A DNA stretch of 64,000 bases, taken from contig JARFJB010001981.1 of the NCBI GenBank assembly GCA_036346205.1, positions 248,001 to 312,000 of the forward strand, written 5' to 3'. Shown one piece after another: positions 56,298-64,000 of the stretch (position 1 is its first letter; each line of letters starts with the position of its first letter). The position numbers were made by a program, and so were the translations under genes. The DNA comes from Vesta saturnalis (Eukaryota > Arthropoda > Insecta > Coleoptera > Lampyridae). The notes below the pieces were generated by a model. That model did not search any database, had not been told where the DNA came from, and was given only the letters and a program-made list of their open reading frames with translations.

Positions 56298-56504
56298 ACA
56301 TTTATAGTGCAAACATCATTGACCTTTACCTTTTCGTTTTATAATGCTACATTATTTATAATTTTAAGCTGAGGGCCCAATTCTCTTTGGACAAAGAATG
56401 TATTTTAGTTTATTTTAGTGTTAGTGTTACTAAGTTCGTTTGGGAGTTTTACTTTTAATTTAGTTTTTTCATTTACATGAATATAAAACCAAACATGCTG
56501 GATC

Positions 56505-56515
<11 letters not shown>

Positions 56516-56551
<36 letters not shown>
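56516..56551. repeat. (TA)n microsatellite in LINE 3' region
   Basis: TA repeat of about 36 bp; probable left border of a secondary insert. Confidence 0.97.
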
Positions 56552-56553
<2 letters not shown>

Positions 56554-59115
56554 AGATGTTCAGAAAGAGGTAATAGAAGTATCGGACAGCTTAAATGACA
56601 TTTGGGTAATAAAAAGGGGTGATTTCTAGCTCGATACATGTGCAAGACACTATTTTATATAAATCTGGTTCACGATGTGATTAAAATAAATTTGTTTGAT
56701 ATAAATTAGTCTGAATATCATTTACTTAGTTTGGTTTTATCATAAAAAGCAATTTGCTGCTAACAAAATTGTCAAGAATGTTAAATATAACCATTTTCGT
56801 AAAGTCATTTTAGTATTTCAATTATTGCAATAAAAGTCAATTTTTCAAGGGGAATTTGGCAAGTGAGCACTTTACAGGTGTTTAAACATGAACTATATAA
56901 TTAGGATTATGTTAGGGATAGTGTATGACTAGTTTTTGAATGCAGGAAATACAAAAATTTAATAAAAGGGTTATAATATGGACAAGTATAGACATTTTTC
57001 GCACATATTTTTGGAAGCGAATTAGTGACAAAAATTATGTTACAAGTTTAACAATAAGACCTACATTTAGAACATTTTGGCATACAGACATTTATAGTGC
57101 CGTACATTTATATAGTGAAATATTTAATAAGAGTGTTAGACGATGAGACTTTTTCAATACAACGCTATATGACATTATGCATTGCAAATAGTTAGTGAAA
57201 ATAATAAAGACAAGAAGTACAAACCTTTAACATAACATTTCAAGTGTTAAAAACATTTTTAAATATAAATTATTTTCAATTTTAGATTTAAGTTTGGTTA
57301 GGTCATAATTTTTAGGTTTTTTACATAATTTTATACTTATTCCACATTATTAGACTTAGATTCTGCTCTTAAAGCAAATAATAAATGTTCTTTCTTAATA
57401 TAGCACAGTTTTTATAAGGATACAGCGTTTTTCACCGCAAAATTGTGTTAAATCTGAGGTGAATTTTAGATAAAATTACAGAAGCTTAAAATTTCTTTAA
57501 ATTAAATATTTCCAACACAAAAAGTATGTATTCTAGTGTAAAATGTTCTCAAAATTCCATTTTTGCAATTAGATTTAGTATAGCTTGTAAGTGTAAATAG
57601 TTATAAGCTTATTTAAGTTAGATTAGGTTACTTCGTATATTAACTGTAGGAACTATAGCTTGTTAGGTGTCTTTTTGTTCAAAATTTTACGTAGTTTTCA
57701 TTTCTGTTTTTAAATTTTAATTTCGAGTATGTGTAAGAAAGTTACGACCAAATTTCCATTTGAGTCCAATTTGTAATTTAGATCCACCAATCATAGCCCT
57801 AGTTACTTTCGCAATATGGCTGTAAAAAAAATGAATTTTTGGTAACAACCAGAAACATATAAAAGGAAGTGCTCTGGAAATCAATCGCTCTCTAGAAATT
57901 GTTCAAAAGTGTAAAAGGTTAAAACAGTGTTGTGAAATTTGTGTTAAAAAGTAAGTTCATAACCTAATTTAAATTTTCGTCAAGAAGTTATACTTTACGA
58001 AGATTACGTTCGAGAGCATTTGTTTTTATATCGACGGTTGAAAATAAATAGTTCGGTCTCCGATACCTGTCTTTTTCGGAAAATAATTTTGTACGTGTTA
58101 ATTTGTGTCACGATTTTGTAAAGATTTGCTTTTGTGTTGTCAAACTTAAATTATTTCCGTTATACCAAATTAAAATCCATTTTTATTTGGTTAATCTTGT
58201 TTTATTTCTTTTTAAACAAAATTTTAATCGGTAGCTAAAAATAAAAGTGTTCATCAACAAAAATTTTGGATAATTTAAACATTTCTTTAAACGATATCAT
58301 TCATTAAGCTTTAAAATTAACTAAATAAAAAGTTACCGAATTAAAACAAGTGGTTGGAGTTTGCCGATTTTGGAGAAAACATCTTTAAGTCTTGGAAGTT
58401 GGTGTCTTCGACAACCAAGAATCGAGTTAGCAGTATTGGGTGATGGTAACAACTGTAATCGAGTTGGACATTGCCTGCATCCAGTTGGAGTTATCCGAAG
58501 ACATCAATCTACAGTGAGGACAGTATATGTGAGTCACAAATTTTATAACCCTACTTATTGTGGACATTCATTGATAAATTTCCTGCAATTTAATATTTGT
58601 TACATATATGTTTTTGGTTAAGAATTTTAAATATTTACTTGTGTAAACACCTGTAAAGGTATTAATTTATTTTCTTTTCCTAAATTTTCATTTTGGATCT
58701 AAACATTAATTTTCTAAATTATGTATTTGACATCTTTGACAGCTTTTTAATTTCATTTAAGTTCATTACAACGCATGCGTTGATAGCAAATTACATTCAG
58801 AATAATTTTTATACTTTCAATATAATTATATAAAGGGTATTTCATATACACATTTCCAGATTCAAATTTTAACTTCAAACTAAATTCCCTGAACTCTATC
58901 CCCATTTGAGATCTGAGCTAGTCCGGTGCATAATAAATAAAAAGTTTAAATATTACTTTAATCTTCAATTATATTATAAACATTTAAAATTTAAATAATC
59001 TCAAACTAAATACTAAATATAATATTAATTATTTCCCTCAAAATTTATAAGTCGCCTACATTACAATTTATTGGTGCATATATCCTCAAATTTAATTAAA
59101 GTAAGTCGTTAACAT
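56552..59115. other. Probable secondary insert in the LINE 3' region
   Basis: This 2.5 kb does not look like a LINE tail. Left ATATATTGAGATGTTCAG and, inverted, right ATATATTGTAATGTTAAC are similar and both abut TA-rich sequence, suggesting a TA-targeted element. At 57855-57864 CATATAAAAGG is followed about 25 bp later by TCAATCGCTC, then AAAAAGTAAGTTC (a possible splice donor), a promoter-like layout. A later 86-codon frame (58361-58621) starting MPILEKTSLSLGSWCLRQPR is unrecognised. Assignment uncertain. Confidence 0.4.
57850..57960 (+). promoter_or_regulatory. Possible TATA promoter and splice donor
   Basis: CATATAAAAGG (57855) with an initiator-like TCAATCG near 57880 and a donor GTAAGT near 57951. 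Judged by motif only. Confidence 0.35.
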
Positions 59116-59360
59116 TACAATATATATAACGCAGGCAGGTAAGAACGTAAGCCACTGGAAACAGCTACTACTCTAGTGTCTTCCATCTTCATATTCCCGT
59201 GGTCAACCTGAAGCATGCCTTAGGTGATTCCAGGTTGCCAGGCTCCGTGGATGAGGGGAGGGGTTTTAGTGGGTATGCTCACTCGTGAGAGAAGTGATTC
59301 CCACATACCCCCATAGAACGTGGGGAACCTATAAAAGGTTTCCCCTCCTCTAAAAAAAAA
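59116..59360 (+). other. LINE 3' untranslated end
   Basis: Distinctly less AT-rich than its surroundings. The block TGGGTATGCTCACTCGTGAG, then GTGATTCCCACATACCCCCA, can form a stem (GTGGGTATG/CATACCCCCA) as in LINE 3' ends bound by the RT. It ends AACCTATAAAAGGTTTCCCC, CTCCT and an A run. Confidence 0.65.
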
Positions 59361-59526
59361 GACCTTTTATACATGGACTAGGCTCAACGTTTATAGCTCT
59401 ATAATCATTGGACTAGGCTGTGTGTGAAATAAATGTTCATCCTGCATACGGTCGAATGCCTGCAGTTCTTTTATATACGGTCTAGGGTGATTATATACAG
59501 TTTGCATTATACATACGGTCTGTAAC

Positions 59527-59610
59527 ATATGTAGGATGTTTTCATTGTTAAATAAGAGGCATGGGAGACAATTAACTCCAGACATTAACATTTGATAATT
59601 GTAAGTTACG
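59527..59610. repeat. Dispersed repeat, right half of interrupted copy
   Basis: Matches 6699-6775 (GGATGTTTTCA, GTTAAAT-AGAG, AATTAACTCCA, ACATTTGATAATTG). Left half at 52542-52720. Confidence 0.8.
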
Positions 59611-60560
59611 AAAGTCTTTAGTAATACCTATTAAAAGCTAATACAACTCCCTAAAGTAATGAGTAAATAAAAGTCGCATTCCTTCAGGAATATTACAGGG
59701 CTAACTCACCACTAAAAGGAAGTGGATGACACGGTTTCGATCAGTAATTTTGCCAAATTGTAAACAATGTTTTTGAAAGTAATCGGGTTATTATAAAGTT
59801 ATTCATTCTTGTGTTATAATTATTTTATGTAAACACACTGTTTTGTCAACAAAAGTTAAAATTAAGGAATTGTTTTTTAGAAATATTTTTAGGTATTTGT
59901 AATGCAACTGCAAAGTTTGAGGTTTCTCTTTAGGCTTATCTTTATATTTGAAATTAGCTATACTAGCACATTTAGTTCCTACTGTAATAAATAAATAAAC
60001 CACTTTCAAAGGTTAAGAGAGGTAGTGCAGGTTATAGTAACGGCCTAAGGTGGCCATTTATGTAAAAAGGATATATGGACGTGGACGCATCTCCCGAAGA
60101 GTTTGAGGGGTACCAAATACTCTTCGGTAAGGGGAATGAGAGTGAGAAATTTACTTTAAATTTGATACAGTCTTACGAGTTTTTAGTCTAAGTGACAAAT
60201 GTAGTTGTTTATGGTAAGTTTCTAGACGTCCCATGTGATAATGCAATAGTATCACAAAATAAAAAAACTATTTAATTCTGTGTTTTATTTCGTTTTTTAA
60301 AAGTATATAGTGATTAAAATGGCGCGCTATCTTGGAAATCCTTAAAAAATTCAAAGCAATTCATTTCAAAATTATGTTTTGTCGTTAAAAGTCCTTTAAA
60401 GTTCATGCAGTAAGGCTGGTTTTTTCACTGGTTCAAATTTTATTCACATCAAAAATAATCCTTTCTGTGGGGGCGTTGGATCCCGGAAAACAAGCACATT
60501 TCAACAATTTTTAATATGTTGTGTGATATATCTTCACTCTTGAAATAGTTAAAGTGCTTG
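59611..60560. other. Non-coding stretch
   Basis: No supported gene. There is a short hairpin at 60096-60127 (CGAAGAGT and ACTCTTCG). A 68-codon minus-strand frame (60009-59803) shows no known motif. Confidence 0.4.
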
Positions 60561-62549
60561 ACGTGACGTGACGTCAGCATTGGGACACCTTTGGTCGCCA
60601 TTTTTTATATGCCCACGTGGGGATCGTATTTTTTTCACCTGAGAATAAAAAGATTTAATCTGTTATTAATATTTATTAGGGCTGTTTTTATCAAAGGAGA
60701 TTACATAATTGTTATTAAAATTATTATTAGATTTCTTTTAATTCCATCTACAGATGGAAAATTTATTTATGCATTGTAAGACGGGAATCTGCGCGCGGGC
60801 TTCCCTCCTGTCATAAAAATTGTATTCTTATAATGGGGAAGAATTAATAGATGTTAAATGTTTTCATAATAAAAAAGATGTTTATTGTGTTTATGACTAT
60901 TAATTAATTTCTATCTGAGGTTTAAATATTCTAATCTAAATAACTGTTTTACAGTGTTTTTGTAATGCGTTTATTATAAAAAACATTGCATAATTGTAAT
61001 TAAAATTATTATTACATTTCTTTTAATTCGTATCTACAGATTGTGACCTTTTACCTATACAGAGCAATTTTCGCAGGCCTGCCTTACAAGTTACCATTAG
61101 GCCCCTTATTATAATACAAATTCAAATTTTCTGCCAAGGGTACCACGACAATACACGAAGGCCCAGGAACAAGTTCCGATCACGATAAGGGGCGAAGACC
61201 CAAGAACAAGTTACAATCTAGGTTATGTTCGGGGACGGTTGGAGTGGGGTCAAAAAATTTTACCTATATGAAGCGTAAAACTGTAATGCATGTGTGTAAC
61301 CATTTAATGCATTTATTTTCTGCTTAGACCTTCTACACATAATTTTAACTGTCAACCTTCAATATTTGTTTTAATTAAAACGTATATTAACTAACGTATT
61401 AATGCACTTTTATTTTCCACTTAAGCCTTGAGCATATAATTTAGCAGTCGACCTTCAATATTTTACTTTTAATTGATACCACTATTAAAGGTAGTACACA
61501 ATGAAGCGTAAAACATACTATAATGCATATGTGTAACCATTTATCGTATTAATGCATTTTATTTCTGCTTAGATCTTGTACACATAATTTAACGTTCTCA
61601 AGGTAGAAATCGTTTAAGGTATGGCAACTTAATTACTCATTTTTAATTATGTATAATGTCGAAAGTGACTTTCTGAAGGTAAAAATAAGCATGTTGTAAT
61701 AATCGTATATATGTAAATTCCACAATCCTCAAATGGAACTCGAAATGTAAGAATAATTTTAATAACAATTATACTTCATAATAAACCCTATTACGAAAAC
61801 ACATTCATTTAACACGATGTCAATGAGTGGTTGTTACTTTCCGATTGCATTGTATAACAGCGTAATAAATGCATTCTTTAGGTAAAATCATTTTAAAGCA
61901 TGTTAGTGCCGTAAGCAAAGTGATTAGGTATAACTGAATTACTCGTTTTATGTTAATGGCATCGAAGTGAAATAATTTAAACTGTCTAAATAAATTTTCG
62001 TATAGGTAAAAGGTCACAATCTGTAGATAGGAATTAAAAGAAGTGTAATAATAATTTTAATTACAATTATGCAATGTCTTTTATAATAAACGCATTACGA
62101 AAACACACTGTAAAACAGTTATCTAGATCAGAATCATATTTAAACCTCAGATAGAAATTAATTAATAGTCATAAATACAATAAACATCTTCGTTATTATG
62201 AAAACACTTGTCATCTTTACATGTCTTATCTATTAATTCTTTCCCATTATTAGAATACATTCTCTATGACAGGGACAAAGCCCGCGAACCGATTCCCGTC
62301 TTACAAGAATGCAACCCCCAATGCATAAATAAATTTTTCGTATAAGTAAAAGGTCACAATCTGTAGATGGAATTAAAAGAAATGTAATACTAATTTTAAT
62401 AACAATTACGCAATCTCCTTTGATAAAAACAGCCCTAATAAATATTAATACCAGATTAAATCTTTTTATTCTCAGGTGAAATAAAATACGATCCCCACGT
62501 GGACATATAAAAAAATGACGTCTAAAGGTGTCCCAAGGATGACGTCACA
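60561..62549. mobile_element. Foldback-like element with ~500-bp inverted arms
   Basis: Left arm about 60561-61070, right arm about 61995-62549, inverted copies. Both outer ends carry TGACGTCA and then TTGGGACACCTTT and CCACGTGGGGATCG. The arms have their own repeated sub-block (ATCTACAGAT beside GTGACCTTTTACCTATA; twice in the right arm at 61998 and 62344). No gene is inside. The middle has a duplicated block starting TGAAGCGTAAAAC (61269 and 61503, 234 bp apart). The target duplication is not clear. Confidence 0.8.
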
Positions 62550-63378
62550 AAAAACAAAATAGAGGCGGAAGGTGTCTCGGTACTACTCTTGTGAATAGAA
62601 ACAAAGACAATGAAACGCTTGTGAATCTTCAAAGTGTTGCGTGCATGTTTGGCAAAAAGATTTAATTTTTCCGTTCTGTTAATTATTTTAAATTTGATAG
62701 AACCATGTGTACTTCTACATTGAAGATTTTCAGATTTCACTTGCAGCACTCTGGGAATTAAATAATAATTCCAGTCTATTTGACAACCATTTAATTCAGA
62801 ACACCGTATCAGAAGCATACCAAAACAACAACAAAAAAACAGATTTAATATCAATTGTGCCACCTCGTGCTAAATTGACTGAAGTAGCTTACAGAGAAAG
62901 TTGTCTGGTCTAGAGTTAACTGCCAAAAATATCAAAGACCCTATGAGACATCTATAAGGAATGTCTTCATCGCATTTCCCTTTTTCTAACTAATCTACGT
63001 TCAATAGGAGTTGAAATTGGTTTAGCATCTGACATACCAAATCTTTCTAATAGATGCAAAATATAATGTTTTGATTTATCCTTAATTCCTGCTTACCCTT
63101 ATCCATTAAACCTAAACATTTCTTGAATTGACCTTAATACGAAAAAGAGAATTGTACGCCCAAGAAAATGTATTTCTCAAAAAGAAAGAGATACAGATGG
63201 CGCTACTCTTAACTCTCACATATCAACATCTTTTGTGGCCATTTTATATACGTTCAGAGTCAAGATATACCATCGCGCCTCACTGAATTGGGACTCGAAC
63301 GAGAAACATCGTTGCTTAGCGTAAGCTAATATTTAAATCTCAAAAAAAGCTACGATATCTGCCGGTGTTGTTTTCACG
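62550..63378. other. Non-coding stretch before LINE Gag
   Basis: Two overlapping small frames on opposite strands (62522-62863 minus, 62707-62913 plus) have no recognised motif. From about 63255 the composition turns GC-richer, and this is probably the 5' leader of the LINE that follows. Confidence 0.4.
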
Positions 63379-64000
63379 ATGACGCGCGGTTTTGGGAAGT
63401 TCGTCTACACGACCGACTCCGAGGATGACTGCCGTTTCCCGCCGTTAGGGATTCCGCAAGTTATTCAGCAGATCCCGTCGCTGCTCAGCATGCAGTACCA
63501 ACAACCACGGAGCAGCAACGCACCACCGACCGTCGTCGCACAGAAGAGACGACGGTCCAAGAAACACCACCACCAGGTCCAGCAGAAGACGCCTCCCCGC
63601 CTGCCGTGGCACAGCCCCATCGACGTCCACCGCCGTCGCAGCCGCCAACGACGCCGCACAAGGAAGTCAAGAAGAAGATGCCCGTTCCGGATACGCCAGC
63701 CCCGATGCCTTCGTAACCCGGAAGAAGAGGCTGAAGAAAACCACGCCCGCCAACGCCGCCCTCAACGGACTACGCGCACCAGGCACTACAGGAGTACACC
63801 GACAGCCCTTCAGAGTTGGAGCAGACGCAGACCGGAGAAGACACCAGGGAGAAAGTGCCCCCGGTAATCCTTCGTCAGGAGGACTGGATCGCTTTCTCCC
63901 GCGAACTAGATAGACAACGGATCGCCTTCACGAGAGCCAAGGCGACCAGCGAGGGAATCCGGATCCAGCCTGCCTCACTTGAGGACCGAGACAAGCTGAT
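63379..64000 (+). pseudogene. LINE ORF1 (Gag-like), 5' part, runs off the window
   Basis: ATG 63379 gives MTRGFGKFVYTTDSEDDCRF, then a frame change near 63500 into a Pro/Thr-rich linker (TTVQETPPPGPAEDASPP, KKKMPVPDTPAPMPS), a stop at 63715, and another change into QEYTDSPSELEQTQTGEDT and KVPPVILRQEDWIAFSREL, RIAFTRAKATSEGIRIQPAS. The last block is the PRE_C2HC-like domain start of Jockey-type Gag proteins. The zinc knuckles would lie beyond 64000. The GC content is far above that of the rest of the window, as often seen for LINE ORF1. It is broken at two points at least, unless the assembly is in error. Confidence 0.75.

Larger units (their letters stand above)
53474..59360 (+). mobile_element. 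R1/LOA-like LINE with 13-bp target duplication
   Basis: A perfect 13-bp direct repeat, GACCTTTTATACA, flanks the segment (53461-53473 and 59361-59373), and the right end is an A10 tail (59352-59360). This is the mark of target-primed LINE insertion. The element is 5'-truncated: it begins inside the endonuclease domain and has no Gag. Its 3' region is swollen by a secondary insert starting at the (TA)n array at 56516. It lies within the outer DNA element, which had therefore inserted earlier. Confidence 0.88.
52721..59526. mobile_element. Outer DNA element with ATAT target duplication
   Basis: The ends are GGTACAGACC (left) and GGTCTGTAAC (right), an inverted repeat with one mismatch in ten. 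ATAT lies on both sides (52717-52720, 59527-59530). Joined at one ATAT, the flanks match the uninterrupted repeat at 6695-6720. Subterminal words TATACGGTCTA, TATACGGCCTA, CATACGGTC and GGTCTAGACC repeat near both ends. Without the LINE inside, the element would be only about 0.9 kb and has no gene of its own, so it is non-autonomous. I do not assign a superfamily. Confidence 0.8.

Overview
The window is AT-rich eukaryotic DNA, almost certainly from an insect. The evidence is several insect-type Tc1/mariner lineages, pogo-like transposases with C-terminal PHD fingers, Jockey-like and R1/LOA-like non-LTR elements, short GT-AG introns, a C2H2 zinc-finger gene with an insect-like fold of fingers, and long (TA)n arrays. 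I cannot name the species; a beetle would fit, but nothing here proves it. There is no bacterial-style operon, no rRNA and no intact tRNA gene. Almost everything is transposon debris, and most genes are broken by frameshifts or stops.

Layout. 0.1-6 kb: mariner-like transposase A, split by a whole mariner-like element B, then element C. 6.9-11.3 kb: an array of a ~138-bp satellite. 14.0-16.9 kb: a pogo-like element with TA target duplication. 18.2-22.6 kb: two Jockey-like LINE remnants on the minus strand around a long hairpin element sitting between (TA)n arrays. 23.9-29.5 kb: two copies of a DDE transposase family, one invaded by a 2.3-kb LTR-like element. 30.4-32.6 kb: a LINE Gag gene (minus) with a duplicated 5' end. 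33.6-35.1 kb: the only plausible host gene, a two-exon zinc-finger gene with a frameshift.

36.2-45.5 kb: fragments of LINE, piggyBac-like(?), uncharacterised multicopy transposon genes, mariner F, a Gypsy Gag and a second pogo transposase. 47.1-52.0 kb: four (TA)n arrays separating a Ulp1-like protease gene fragment, mariner E and a long LTR-like segment. 52.7-59.5 kb: a nested stack, an outer DNA element (4-bp duplication) containing a LINE (13-bp duplication), which in turn holds a (TA)n-associated insert. 60.6-62.5 kb: a foldback-like element. 63.4 kb to the end: the start of a GC-rich LINE Gag.

The most interesting item is at 37655-37826: a 172-bp insert with an 11-bp target duplication that carries a hammerhead ribozyme core. 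Taking it out, with one copy of the duplication, rejoins a transposon gene in frame, and the 5' end of the insert matches the sequence just after the predicted cleavage site. Three insertions in the window can be checked against an uninterrupted site inside the window itself (26.6 kb, 37.7 kb, 52.7 kb).
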